DNA from: Auanema rhodensis
Lineage: Eukaryota > Nematoda > Chromadorea > Rhabditida > Rhabditidae
Assembly: GCA_964057225.1 (NCBI GenBank)
Contig: OZ059898.1
Coordinates: forward strand, 15,415,267-15,479,266
DNA: 64,000 nt
Direction: 5' to 3'
The notes beneath the pieces are model-generated. The model searched no databases. It saw nothing but the letters and a program-made list of their open reading frames with translations, and was not told the origin of the DNA. How positions within the stretch are numbered: position 1 is the first letter of the stretch; each line of letters starts with the position of its first letter. Made by a program: the position numbers and the translations under genes. This document shows, piece by piece, positions 36,588-49,900 of the stretch.

Positions 36588-39407
36588 TTAATATCCTGGA
36601 GCAGTACGTGGTGGTGGGCAGTGGTCGCAACCTCCGGATGGTCCTTGGTCTCCGTCTGGGCCATTCTCTCCTGGTCCTCCTGGTTGTCCTGGCTGTCCAT
36701 CGGATCCATTGTCTCCGTTTGGTCCTTGTGGTCCATCGGATCCTGGGTTTCCTGGGGCTCCTGGGAATCCGTCTGGTCCTGGTGGTCCTGGTGGTCCAGC
36801 TGGTCCTGGAGCTCCTTCTGGGCCTGGAACCTCGCGAACTTGTCCTGGGGCTCCTGGTTGTCCTGGTTGTCCTGGTTGTCCATCGGTTCCTGATGGTCCT
36901 TGTGGTCCTGGTGGTCCTGGTGGTCCACGGCTTCCACCATCGGCGTCCTTTCCTGGGGCTCCTGGGTTTCCGTTTGGTCCCTTTGGTCCTGGGTTTCCTG
37001 GTGGTCCTGGAAGGGCAGCTTCGCATTCGAAGCAGAAGTTGGGGTAAGATGGGTTTGGTGTTGGAGCAACTCCATCTGGTCCATCACGTCCTGGAACTCC
37101 TGGCTCTCCATCAGCTCCATCTTCTCCGTCCATTCCAGGTTGTCCTGGAGGTCCTTGGGCGCTGACTCCGCAACCGCAGCATCCTCCTCCGGTTTGGTAA
37201 CTTCCTCCGTCAACTCCTTCGCTTCCTCCATAACCAGCTTGACGACGGCTACGGATGGCTCCGCCAGTAACCTTGGCTAAGACCTGAAAAAACCTTATAT
37301 TGAAAAAAAGCTTGACTAGTATTTCATTCTTAAACAATTATTTCAGATGTCGAACAGTAAAAAAGTGTTTTAGACAGGTCTAGGTAACTAGTGTAATCGC
37401 GCTTAGTAGTATGGCAAAAACTCTAACAGAGCTGAAGATCCGGTTGCGAAGATATTTGTCAGAACTTTGAATTATGGGCAAGCGCAGATTTTTTCATAAA
37501 TTGCCGCTCAGTTTCAAATATCGTTATGTCATTGTCACATTCGAAACAGAGGAAAATGTCAAAAGATATAAGATGACAGGATTAGGTAATGGTTACTGTG
37601 AATGATGTTTCATTCTTCTGGATCGTATACGAGTAGGATCATATTTTCGCCATTTTCTTTCTTCTAGGAAGAAACTCGTTCGAAACCTTTTGCATGTTCA
37701 ATTAGCCGTTTTCCGATTGTGTGTTCTTAGGCAACAGTTGAATCATCAGCAAAACCCGAGCCAAAATATACATCGGGCTGAACAAGCCTCAAATCTGACA
37801 TTCAGTGGCAATCAGATTGGAATATCCGGTTTAAAATCATCACAAGTTTCACAATTAAACCATGTAACTAGTTAATTAAGTTGACGTTGAAGATCGGGGA
37901 ATGAAGATTTTTGATTCATTAACAAAGCTGGCCGGTAAATATGACTATAGTATCTAAATAGTTCTGATACAAGAGCGGCTTAAGATTTTTAATTGGTAGA
38001 AGCATCGAAAATGTTCTGAATCAGAAAAATAAAGCTGGATGGAATTTCAGCTTATGCTCTTCCTAACTCATTTACCTTGCAGACTATTTCACACTATTGC
38101 CCAATATTGCATGCGCTTGTTTTGAGTTTCGCATGAGTTAGCTAGCAGCATCAGGCTAGTTTTTCGTAAGCCAATTATTATATAACTTTCTTTCAAACAT
38201 AAGTTTTCTCATTGAAAAATGCGTCGGAAGATGACAAAGCAATGAATAGGCTAAACAACGGATTTTAAAGGGAATAACTCACGGCTTCTCGCTAGACATT
38301 TCTTTTAACATGTAAGCAATACTTGTTAAAGACTGTGTCGAGACAATTGAAGGATCTATTGGAAGCCTAAGTTTAATTGAGGTATGAACGAGGCTGCAGA
38401 TCAAAAGAGGATCAAAAGATCTTTTAGCCATAAGTAGAAAAACAGAAAGCTATTAATGCATCGAAACAAGCACGGGCAAACTCTCACAAGCAACTTCTTA
38501 TAGTAAATTGAATAGAACCCTAATATCTGGAGACATCAGAGGGTGGATGATTCGCTTATAAACTTAACAGCGCATATCTCTAGTCTTGCTCGAATTTGTA
38601 TATTGAACAGTAAGTAACTGTCATGCTTCAGGTGTTTAAGAAGCTTCAGTCAATTCAGCCTTGCGTTCAATTTTGTTTTTGCAAGGATATGACTGCTCTA
38701 GGTTCATTATTGAGCTTGACATTGATATTGAATAGGAAGATTCGTATTTAATTATTACCTGAGTTCTAGTAACTTCTCTCCAGATGTTTCCAGAACGAGC
38801 CTTGCAGAAATCAACTTCACTGTAAAGATTATGGATTATAAGATAATATAAAGAAAAGAAATTCTTACGTTTGCATAACGGATTGCATGTGTTGCATGTA
38901 GTTGTAGATCAAAGGAACAGAGATGACGCAGACAAGAGTGGCCATGGTGGAGATTGCAACTCCGAAGAAGGCAACTCTATAAATTAATTTTTTAAAAATT
39001 TATATCTTTATCTCATTCTTTTAATTCTAATAATCTTTGCTTGAAATTCATTAATAATGAATAAACATCAAGATATCAATAAATATCAGTTTTAAGAAGA
39101 TGTTGCTTTCGAATATTTAGAAACTTTCAATGAAACACTGCTTAAGATGAAATGGAAAACCGATTATTTAAGTTTTCTCGAACGTTATGCGATTTTTCGC
39201 TATTTGAAGGTTAAACGAGCAAACGAGGAAGCTCCAGCGAATATGAATCAGGAACTATTATAGATAGTTTTGAAGGTAATCTAATCAAAATATTGTTTCC
39301 AAAAGAAATAGTAGTAGAATGATTTGAAGATTTTTTTGTTTTGAAATTGGTACTCACTTGCGAAGAGAGGTGGCCTCAGCCTCGAGTCTCTTAATGTCCT
39401 CTGTCAT
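36588..39407 (-). CDS. Cuticle collagen
   Basis: Four exons: 39358-39407, 38869-38976, 38759-38819, 36588-37283. They give 304 residues. Layout: short cytosolic N-terminus ([17 protein letters not shown]), a membrane anchor or signal segment ([20 protein letters not shown]), a furin-type site RSRR (84-87), and a paired-cysteine knot (CCGCG). Gly-X-Y blocks follow, interrupted by another cysteine cluster around CFECEAA, with a C-terminal [13 protein letters not shown]. This is the nematode cuticle collagen family (Col_cuticle_N plus triple helix). Such proteins trimerise in the ER, are cleaved and cross-linked, and form the exoskeleton; they are usually expressed in molt cycles. The TATA box is at 39576-39583 and an acceptor (TTTTCAG) lies 18 bases before the ATG. 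The third intron, 1,475 nt, is unusually long. Open frames on the other strand are by-products of the repeat. Confidence 0.95.
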
Positions 39408-42044
39408 TGTTCAAGTTGGATTGCCTGAAAACTAAGACAGTAATTTTGAAATAAATACGGAAATAAGAAAATATCATAGAATAAACAAAAAAAATAAAAT
39501 TCTATTAGTAAATGTAATAGAAGGCTATTTATTTGTTGCTTGAGGTTGTTGTAGATTTATGTAGACTTGGACTGTCTTATATAGTCATCGTCCTCAAGTC
39601 AGCCACGCCCCCAGAAGAAGAACGACATGAAAATCAGCGAGAGGAAATATAATAGAAAATCAAGAGATTCGAAACTAAAGAATATCGAGTACCTATATTC
39701 ATATACGGTATCAGTTTCCTTGTCACCCAGCTTATCAGTTTTGGCATCAAGTTCCAAAGATTCCTCCATTGACGCTTCATTTGGGTTCTGATGAAGTTTG
39801 CCGTTCTCTTTCCATTTTTCTCATTATTGTGTTCTCTAGATATCAGTGTCAACCACCTGCATGTTCAAAAGCAGTGTTGCTATCACGACATAGACGAGGA
39901 AGACATAGTGATCAAACTTCTCTTAATACACCAAGAAGTTAAACTTTTACGAAACTGATATCAACATTTCCCAAGAAATCGACCTTACTAAAATATCAGA
40001 GAGATCAGATTTCTATCAGATTTAACACTTTTTCTAGATTATTACAGTCATTTTTTTCTTGTTACCTTTACCAGACAAAAAACTTTTTATTCAATATATA
40101 TTGCTTTGAACTTAAGCCTTGATCAGAAAACATAATTGTCTGAAGTCAGACAATCGAATACAACATCGAAACGTATTCTCAAACCTTATGTTCAACCTTA
40201 AAAGGAAAATCACAGCTATTAGCTTCGTAATGTGTTGCAGCGGTCATCGTTATGATCACAAAGCACTTTTAATTGAAAACGTGAACAAGCACATTATGCT
40301 AATTTAAAACTTTTGGCTTGTCGACGATCCACGGAAGCCATGTGGAATGAAATGACGACGACAAGGGAAGAACTAGTTCTTTGCCTCATTCTTCACATTG
40401 GCTGCTACTGGACTCCTTAGCATTACCATCCTACGCTCCAGAAGTCTGGAATGCATACAGTTTCCAAGGGGTGTGAGATACAACAAAATGTCTGAAAGCT
40501 AGTGAGGCGAGCAAAATTCCCATTTTCACAAGTTGATGATGGATATAGGAGGGATGTGTGAAAAAGTAGGCATTTCACTCGGGGTTTCCTCTCGTCTGAT
40601 ATAACAGCATATTCGCACACTAGTAGTTTTTTTCCAAATCCATCTTGCCTACCTCTTCTTTTACGTGCACACTTCACCCACATTGAATTGATTATAAAGG
40701 GTCATAACTATTGGGAATTGAACTTCGGAACTTCTTTAAATGTATGTAAGACTTCAAAGGACATAGGCGAATGTCATATTTGAACTTTTCCAGTCAAAGT
40801 TACTCTAATTATTCCAGTTGTTCCATTTTCTCCTTCGTATTTAACTTCAGAAAGAAAAGTTTTTTTAAATTTTCATAAAACATATCTTCTAACTTAAATA
40901 CCCTCTTAGCTTACTGTTGTACCTATTCTATGTAATTGGTAATAGCGTGAGAATAGGCATTAGAAACTTGGCTACGTGCTTGAATACAACAAAAACAGCG
41001 TCGGAGAAAAAGTTGAAGTTTAGCATCTGTGATAATGAATTCAGGAAGTTTTTGCCCTACTCGAACTATTGCCTGTGGTGGTTCGCATTCAAAGCTGACT
41101 GGTTGAAGGTAGTCAAGTAACCTGTACTAGGTGAAGCACTGATTATAGCCGACTTTCTCAGACATTTCTTTCGAAGCCAGTTTCAATTGTCTTCCGGCTG
41201 TAATTTACAACGTAAAAGTATACTTGAAGCTTTGCAGAATGTATACAAGCACTTCGCATTTATCAAAGCGAAAGGATAGCCTGCGCAACTCCTCGTTATC
41301 TCAAACATTTAATAACAAGGCAGATTTCCTATCTATAATCGCATCACTTCCTTCAATATCAGTTCCAAAAGGGCTAGCTCGCTAACCGGTATTCGTTCAC
41401 TATTTGAAATTCTGCGCAAAGGCGTCATCGAAGGTCAGCTGGATATTATTTGGTTAACAAACAGGGAGCTTCAAAAGAGCGATAACGGCCTTTAGTGGCA
41501 CAAGACCTTCAGATCAAAATGATTTGAGGTAAATGACTCTTCTCCCGAAACAATTTCCTTGATGACATTGTTGAGTTATTTAATTGTCTTCAAAATAATC
41601 GGTTATGTCTTATGCGAATATTAGCAACTTACAACATTTTGATGATATCATTTGAGTTTTTGAGTAAAAAGTAATTTTATCGGATAAATCATCGGTTTTG
41701 TCATTGTATTCAAAAACAGGTTCAACTCCAAGCTTTTCTTTTTTATGACAGGGAAAATCTGTAAAAGCTTTACAAAAAGCTAAACAGCATTTTTTTAATG
41801 AAGTTTACATTATTACTGTATAAATTATTTCAAAGAATATGTGGGTGGTACCGGTCTTCTCTGTAAAAAATGAAGGTCACATAAACAGTTCTGTCAGCAA
41901 TGTTACAATCGCTTACATATCTAGATTATCAGTATAGTTAAGAAAACAGAACAGCAAGGACGATGGTGACTTAAAACTTCTAAGAGTTGAGCCCCCACCA
42001 AAACTTCCTGTTTGATTTAATGTCAAAAATCTGATGTTCATAGA
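39408..42044. other. Region between MTG1 and the collagen promoter
   Basis: About 2.6 kb. The collagen promoter occupies the lower end. Beyond 39.6 kb I see no supported gene. Open frames at 40119-40307, 40423-40683 and 40917-41120 lie in a slightly GC-richer stretch (about 40.3-41.5 kb) but have no start context, splice partners or family match. Confidence 0.45.
39576..39583 (-). promoter_or_regulatory. TATA box of the cuticle collagen gene
   Basis: On the minus strand TATATAAG lies about 170 bases upstream of the collagen start codon. It is a perfect core element of the kind found in strongly, periodically expressed collagen genes. Confidence 0.6.
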
Positions 42045-43548
42045 CTATAAATATGGACGCAGAATGTGATGATCTAAGCAGCAGTCCTTCAGCTTCCCTT
42101 TTCTGAACAAGGCTACTAGCATGCTGGCTGCCCTTTCAAGATCCCAACGCTCCACATATCCTTCTGATCCGACAAATCGTTTAACACGAAGGTCCTAGAA
42201 ATATTCACAAGATATTGGTGTTTCGTTAAGAATTATACATTTCGGGAACATATTCGTAAAAGTAAACGATTTAAATCATCCGTAGGCTCGCCTCCTGCAT
42301 TTAACAAATCTAAGTAGGAAAAGTCGCCACGCCTAAAAATACTTGTTGAATAATCGATTCTAAAATTATCAAAACTAACTGATTCATCCAATATAACAAA
42401 TAATCAGCAACATGATGAGGACTAGTTTGGCTCTCGAGAATTAAATCACATAATGCCAGCTTCATAGCCTTGAATCGTAATGTCAAATAGGTAATCATGA
42501 TAGATTTGTTACCTCGTCAACATTTCGATGTGATGGGCATAGGACGCCGGGTGTGTCCAAAATGTATATTGGAGGTTTATCTAATATCCTCACACGATTC
42601 TGTACACGAATAGTAACACCGGGACGAGCACCTGCAAAAAATATTGTTGGAAGTAATCTAAGTTGTATTTTTGAAAAAAAAGTAAATTGATATACAACCG
42701 GGCTACACCATGCCAAATGCAAAATGAGAAGGAAAAGTATTACCTTCTACGACAGCATTATGTTTTACTCCAAGGTTTGTCGATCTTAAAGAATTGATTA
42801 AAGAAGATTTTCCAACATTCGGAATACCCACAACCATAATCTAAATATATAAGTAAAGAATAAAAAGCACAATAGACAACCTGATATTCAGTTTTAGCCT
42901 CCCGATTAAACCTCTGCGAATCATTTAACATTTCAAGCATAGTCCCTCGTAAGTCTGAAAATAAAATTTAAGCTCAACTTAATATAAGAACAAACCATGC
43001 AACGTTTTACTCAATCGACGCTTGCAATCAGTCCAGATAATATGTTTAATTCCACGTTCAGCATAATATTCTTCTATGGGACGCCCAAAAATAAAGTTTA
43101 AAAAAGATTTACTGAGTTTTCTTACTTGTATTTTTTCAAATCTATTAAATCTCTTTTATTTAAAACTAATATATGTGGGCGTACGCCGTATAACTGTTTA
43201 TAAAATTGTGGATTTCTTCCACTAATAGGAACTCGGGCATCATGAACCTATTGAAATATCGGATTAATCATTTCGAACTTGCAGAATTTCAACTTCAATG
43301 ATCAGATCAACAGTTCTTAATTTTCCTTCCATCTTTTTCAGTTGGACTGACATGTGCATTGGGAACCATACTCGGAAATCAAATGAAGGTGGTAGTTGGA
43401 AACTTTCACGAAAACTATCTAGAAGGAATTTTTGAATAAATTATGGTGCACTATTAAAACAACTTGTATTATCTGCAACAGAAGAAAAAAATCTTCGTCC
43501 GCAGCTATTCCCTGTTAACAACACTGACTTCAGTAATCGGACAGTCAT
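42045..43548 (-). CDS. MTG1: Mitochondrial ribosome-assembly GTPase MTG1
   Basis: Ten exons: 43464-43548, 43279-43418, 43126-43247, 42996-43073, 42881-42954, 42744-42840, 42513-42631, 42380-42468, 42239-42332, 42045-42194. MTG1 is a circularly permuted YlqF/RbgA-type GTPase: G4 (NKRD) comes first, then a TDCK G5-like segment, G1 (GIPNVGKS), G2 threonine in RPGVT, and G3 (DTPG). The N-terminus (MTVRLLKSVLLTGNSCGRR) looks like a mitochondrial presequence. The family binds the large mitoribosomal subunit during late assembly. The exon lengths sum to 1,048, so one base is in excess. Frame breaks between exons 3 and 4, next to an A6 run, while both sides are clearly conserved protein (about 348 residues if mended). 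It lies 114 bases behind ELP4, with an acceptor TTTTATAG just before the ATG. Confidence 0.85.
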
Positions 43549-43662
43549 GGCCTATAAAATTTTATTTTTTCAAACACACAAAATAAATACAACAATAACA
43601 AGAACATTTCGAAGTAACAATAAATTTAAAAATTTATAAGGAATTATGAAAAAAAAATATAT

Positions 43663-44702
43663 TTAGAAATCAATGTTGCAAGCCGTTTTCGCTGGTGGTT
43701 CAGTACCAAGAGCAGGGGGTAAATGCAAAACTTTGATATCAAAGCTCTTTCTATGGAGTTCGAAAGCAAGATCAACTGCAGGAGGCTTTGGGAATGCTGG
43801 AGAAACTATTGTCGGTAAACGTATCTATAATCATTTCATATAATAATTTTTGTCAAACAGAAACTTACTAAGTGAAAGTAGCCATGGAACTTATCCATTC
43901 CTGGAATTGATTTGCGCTCCTCATCAGTAATAGCCAACAATCGGAAGTACACGTCTGAAGTAACTTCGAGTTCTCGAACTTGATCTTCTATCATGGCTGA
44001 AGAACATGCAGTAGCAAGAACAACACAGTAGTAATTTCGTGAGAGAACTTGTAATTTAGCCAAGAACTTGGAGTAGTTTTCAGAATCTGACCAGTATGGA
44101 GATCCCAAGCCAAGCAGAACAATTCGTAACAAATTTTTTGCAGGTCCTCTACTTTTCTGATATTTCTCCTGTTGCAGAATTTCCTTCATTTTGGTAAGGA
44201 ATAAATCGTAAGAGAGATCCTCGTTTTTGTCAGATGGGAATGAGGTGATAACAGAACGGAAATCAGCTTTCGATCCCAAGATTTTTTGAAGATCATATGT
44301 ACTTTTACTTCCTAAAGAAGATTTCACTTGACCAACAGCTTCATATCTCCAAGCGATCTTCATGGAATCGTTCAGTCTAGGTGGTTCAGCTTGAGACGAT
44401 GGTCCTGAGGTACTTGTTGATGTTTCGCACTTTGAAGGCAAAGTATTTAATAATTCAGAAGTCTGACTTGTTGGTCCAGCCACTAAGATATCATGATCAT
44501 TATACAGTCCTTCAGAAATAAAATATTTGGCTAATGTTAGTCCATAAACTCTGGATTTAACTTCATCTACTACATAAATACTGGTATTGGGAAGTCCACC
44601 TCCAAGGATTGAATCGACCGAAGAGTTGCCAGTAGATGTCTCTAAGTGCCTAGTTTTAGCTGAACATCCCTTGATCTGTACGGAATCCCCTACATTCATC
44701 AT
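43663..44702 (-). CDS. ELP4: Elongator complex protein 4
   Basis: Two exons: 43869-44702 and 43663-43824. They give 331 residues. The opening STGNSSVDSILGGGLPNTSI is the PAXNEB/ELP4 signature and corresponds to the start of its RecA-like fold, in which the Walker motifs are degenerate. The C-terminal block includes FDIKVLHLPPALG. ELP4 forms the hexameric Elp4-5-6 ring of Elongator, which acts on wobble-uridine modification of tRNAs; a role in transcription has also been claimed. The gene starts with two adjacent ATGs. It is the upstream member of a tight same-strand pair with MTG1. A single 834-nt exon is unusual in this intron-dense window. Confidence 0.92.
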
Positions 44703-46947
44703 TCTATAAAAATTACAACGTCTAACTGTCTCAACAAGCTTAAAAAGGAAAATAAATTTATTTTAATGTAATATTTGAATGTATGCTGTTTACCAACCCG
44801 TTAAAAAACGTGCGGATTTTTCTACAGTATACCATATAAGCAGAGCATCAATAATCGAATTATTTGTAATGAAAGTCTTAATATGAGGAATAAATATGTA
44901 TATCAAATGTTTTAGGAACTTAATTTTAAGAATTCATAAATTTTTGTTTAAGAATATGGTCGAGGTAACAGCTGTAAAGCAGTAACAACAGCAATTAAGT
45001 AAAAATCGTTAAATGACAATTTGAGCATAAAATCATTATTTAAATTGTGTTTTATCAATCATTTACCAAAATTATACATAGAATGATAATTCAACGAATT
45101 AATATGAGTACAGTAAAACAGGAAAAATTAGTAAAGAAACAATTATTCAAAACTGAACGTTATTCTTTTTGGCTTTTGCAATCAATAATTTCTTATATGG
45201 ATAAATACATTTGGTAGTCTCATTAGGCATGAAACATTACATTAGGCTACACCTTTTCATTGTGTTTATTCGTAAAATTTATAAAGTAAAAACTAACTGG
45301 GATTGTCTCTTAAGGAACACAACAGTTTTTATTGTAACCTTATACCAGTATTGGTTTTTTTAACACTAATATAGAAGTGTAAACTCATTTTTTTCTTTGC
45401 TGAATGAATTTTTGATACTTTTCACATGAAATGAAATGAAATATAATCAAAAAATAGTAAAATAATCAGCTAATAATTATATTTTTAATTCTTATATAGC
45501 ATTTGTATTTACGCGCTAACGGCATCATTGCACCCCATGAATTTCAGTGTTGTCCTGAGTTAGGGTTTCATTTTCGTGTCACCATTTTAATTATCGTTCT
45601 ACCACAATTTTCTCCTAATTTTTATTTTTTTTCATGAGATACGCTAAGATTGTATAACTTTTTTTGAACCAACGATAATCTTTAATTGATATAAATATTC
45701 CAGGCGTGTTTTACGTTCCCGTGTTACACCGATAACATAAAATAGTGAAGAAGTAATCTGTATTTTTCATTTTTAAATAGCAAGTAGTTCAGAATTTTGA
45801 TTTCCCTTATTTTGCTATAATATTTTCAAATGTTTTGTGGAATCATTACTTCATGTAAAAGGGGGAGGCATGCTGTACGTTTGTCGGAGCGGAGCGTGCA
45901 GGAGTCCAAGTATCCTGTTCAGTTTTATACTATTATGTCAATGCTTGGATTCATATTTTATTTTCTTTTTTCGCTCATTAGAAGAAATTCAAAATACGAA
46001 AGCGCCATTTTGGGGGAAAAGAAAACCTTTTCATTACACTTCGCACAGTTCATATATCAATTGTTGCAATTCCCAAGATCAATGACAATTTTTACTAACC
46101 ACGTTGTTTAAGAAAAATTTCCATTTCTTATCTCTTTAATTATTTTTTTTGAGATAGAAATAAGAACGGAAAAATAAAAAAATATAGGATAATTTCCTAA
46201 TTCGACTTTTCAATTGTGGAAAAATACCATGCTGTACTGCTTATACACCTCTCAACAAATATTTCTCATAGTGAAGAGTTTCATGTGATCCATGATAGTT
46301 TGTATCATTAACATTTTTAGCTTTGCTAAATTAGTTTCAAATAATATTTATCTATTACTGTTTAATAGATATCAGCATTTGCTTAGCTTTAGTGGTAGGT
46401 TCCTGGTCCTTAGGCGAGCTCTGCTACACGGCGGTCCCCCCCCCCCTTCCGCCCACGATGCTATTCTGCGTTTCCAATCGAACTACAGTTTACCTTATTT
46501 ATAATCAATATATAAAATTAAGATAACATTTCAACTTACAAAAATGATTATTTTTGAAAAGAATGAGAGTTGTTAATTAACACAAACACGCATTAAATAA
46601 TCTGATGTGTTTTGTTTGCTTTTTTTGTAAAGATGAAAATTGAACAATCTGGGAATTAGGAAGAACTATCCATATGAAATAATTTCATGATAATTTATAA
46701 TTACTGGACTTTTGCTCGAAATCCATATGCAAAAGGTTAACATAGCACAAAGTCATTTGGCCACTCATTATTTCGCTACACTTGCGCATCGAGATCGGTC
46801 GCTTGCATGCGGTCCTAATACTTGCTTTTTCCTCTCTTTATTTCTTTTGTTTTTTGTATTATAAATTTTATTAAAATATATATTTTAGTTTTTTATAAGC
46901 AAAGAAGGTATATTGATGTGGTAAATGCAAATTGGTAGAAGTTGAAT
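44703..46947. other. Divergent region between ELP4 and the zinc-finger gene
   Basis: About 2.2 kb with no supported gene, probably containing both promoters. GC-richer blocks occur near 45870-45910 and 46400-46470, the latter with a C11 run. A T-rich stretch precedes the zinc-finger start at 46948. Open frames around 45830-46111 and 46292-46504 have no supporting features. Confidence 0.45.
46436..46446 (+). repeat. C11 homopolymer
   Basis: Eleven consecutive C in a locally GC-rich block upstream of the zinc-finger gene. Long C/G runs are rare in AT-rich nematode DNA and tend to be mutation-prone. Confidence 0.85.
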
Positions 46948-49900
46948 ATGTCTCTTCGTTATGTGGAAGATGTGGCGCTTCTATCCCAAAACAAACCCAC
47001 TGGTTTAGAAGGTAGCATTTTATATTAATTTCAGAGCTAAAAAATAATTTTTCTTATTAGGAGTGGAAAGTTTGTTAAGATTTTCCAAAGATGCAACTCC
47101 TGAAGTAATAAATATACTGAAGAATGAATGTGACATAATATTGGAATGCCGGTCAAAATATATTTGTTTCTTTTTTATTATTTATTTATTTTTTTCAGAT
47201 ATTGCAGGAACCTTTTTAGGAGTGTTCCAAACTTCTTAACTCATAAAAGAACGTATTGTCGTGGATTACATCATGTTGCTGTAGCTCATGTTCAGAGTCT
47301 CCGGAAGGCTTTGGAGGAGGAAGCCGAAAAACGTATTGATTATGTTCCGCAATACTTTATTTATATTTTCTATTTCAGTAGAGAAGGATCAAGCTAAAAA
47401 GAATGAAAAAAGTAATGGCAATCTCAAAAGAACCAATATTATTGGTGCCCTTAACAAGAGATCATCCGATATTGAGATCGATTCAGCTGAAGTATAATTT
47501 AAAAAATCTTTTTGTTTTTCATTTTATTTATTTACAGGGTCGTCTTGTACTTCACACTCTTCCCAGAATCAGTAAAGAAGTTCCTGTGACTGTTTTTGAA
47601 AATGGAATTCAAAAAGTATTGATTGTTTCTATTATATTGATTATTTATAATGTGCTTAAGGTACTTGGTTTACCCGTGAATCTGCCACAAAAAGAGAGTA
47701 TTCCCGAGGATAAAGTAGTAGTGGTAATGCCACAAGATCATTCTAGCAAGTGGGTTTTCAATATCCGAGTAATTGGATCGATATTATATGTATAGGTATC
47801 GTGAAATGCAACTGCGTAACCGACGAGATGCACAGGGTAGGCAAGAGGCAGCCAGGGAATATAATGCTGTTGAGGTTGAATAATTAGCTATGTTAGAAAT
47901 AAAATAATTATTTTATTCAAGATTGCTATACTGGAAAAATGTCAAGTGTATTACCCACAATGGCCTGACGCGGTATCGCTACGCTGCTCTCATCCTGATT
48001 GTTCCAACACTCGTAGTTTTAGCTCGATTCAGGTTTTAAAACAATGTAGGAACTTCACAAATACTTAATTTACAGACCCTCGTCTATCATATCGCCCTCA
48101 AGCATGGTTCAAGATGTACATCGGATGACCGCTTCCCTTGTTTACTTTGCAAATTTACCTTAAAAACGTACGCACTACGAACTCACTGCGCAAGCATGGT
48201 TATGACTGAAAACTAAATTCTATTCATTTTAGGTGGAATGGTTATATGACACATTTGCTCAAAATTCATAAGTCTGTTAGAGATGAGCATGAACAATTTC
48301 GTAATAAGGAGGCTAACGAAGTTGATAAAAAGAAAGTGAAAAAGGTAACACAAGGAAGATAATAATTTACAAAGATTCCTCGATCTTTACAGAGTTCTTT
48401 GAGGAATAGAAGTATGAGTCCTCCCCCGAATCCTGAAGAGGAAAAGATCGAACCGAAAGATGAAGAAAATGAAGACGTAAGCGTAAGATTTATGAATTGT
48501 ATATATGTTTAGAATTTCAGTCCTCTCCGCCGATCATTCACCCAGTTAATGTTTCTGCTATAGAGGAAAGTAATAATTCTAATGATACCGACGATGAGCC
48601 TCCACAGTTGACTAGAATGGCTAGAGTATGTTAGAAGGATTTTTTCAGTCAACATTATGTTTTCAGACTCGTCGTGAAATTAAAGTACCTAGAAAATTCC
48701 GATCAAATAGTCCAGTTGTTACTCCTAGAGTTGCTACTCCTTCTAAGGTAACATAGTTTATATAGTTATATATATAGTTGTGAGTATTTCAGAGTCCTGC
48801 CTCGAGACCTCCCTCGGAACTTTCTTGTGCTCGCAGCGCAAGTCCTTGTAGCTCAGATGGTAATAATATTTCTGAACTCGAACCTGAGGAAAGAAATTCA
48901 CCTCCTAAACCTCCAACTCCTTTAGCGATAGAATGTGTGAAAGAATCACAAGTCGCTATCGGTACACCGGTCAAGGAGTTTAAAATATCTATCCCTAACA
49001 CTGAGCAGAACATTGTTGAAGCAAGTTTGGATGATGATGAAGCCGAAATCCAAACCGTAGCGGTGCAGTGTCATCAAGTTAAAGTTGAAGAAGAGGATTC
49101 ATATGAACAAATATTAGATAATTCTACTGATAATCTACAACAAAATCCCGTTGAAGAGAAGCTTATTGAAGAACCGGAAATCAAGTATGAAACATGTGAG
49201 CAAGAGCCTTTGAAAACGGATGAAAGATTGGATGACACTATGCCATCTGAAATAGTTATTTCGGAGTCAGTTCCATCTCCTGCTGAGCAGGTAATAATTT
49301 AATATCTTACTATTTCAAACTTATATCCATTAGAATTTTGTCTATCAACAGTTCCAGAGCGTTTCTAAAACCAATTTCAAAAACTAAAAACTTGAAAAAT
49401 TCTTCGGCTCGCTTCGAGTGCTTTATAATGTTTCTTTCATTTTCAGAGTTCTGAAAAATGGCCTACATTGGTTCAAGTTGAGCAGGAATTAGAAGAATCT
49501 TTGTCTTGTAGCGAGACTCCTATTGCTTGTTCTATGTCCGATTCATTGGATAATACCGATATTGCTGATTCAAATGAAATGTCGATCACTCCAGAACCAA
49601 TTACAATCACAATAGAAAAGGTTTAATACCCATTTTTTGAATTTTAGTACCATTCCCTTTTAGTTGAAGCGTCCAGCCTCTCAAAATAGTATAAAAACAA
49701 TTTTATCGGATATATCTACACATGTATAATTTTAAGAACAGAACTTTTCAAGACCACTTATGTTTCAGGAAAAACAAGAGGGAGATTCTGATTCTGACAG
49801 TCTCTTTCACTCCAATGAAAAAAAGAGACGTGGAAGGAAACCTAAAACAATAGAAAAAGCCAAAAATGTTTCGGACGTATGTTCTGATATATCAATCGCA

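Noticed and set aside
36466-37280. Several long open frames on both strands over the collagen exon
   Set aside because: They are by-products of the Gly-X-Y repeat. Only the minus frame with GPPG/GPQG triplets, paired cysteines and the [13 protein letters not shown] end is a real protein.
37690-37875. Open + strand frame inside the long collagen intron
   Set aside because: No hydrophobic, cysteine or family pattern, no splice partners, and length within chance.
40423-41120. Open frames on both strands between collagen and MTG1
   Set aside because: Somewhat GC-richer, but no acceptor/donor in phase, no recognisable domain and no start context.
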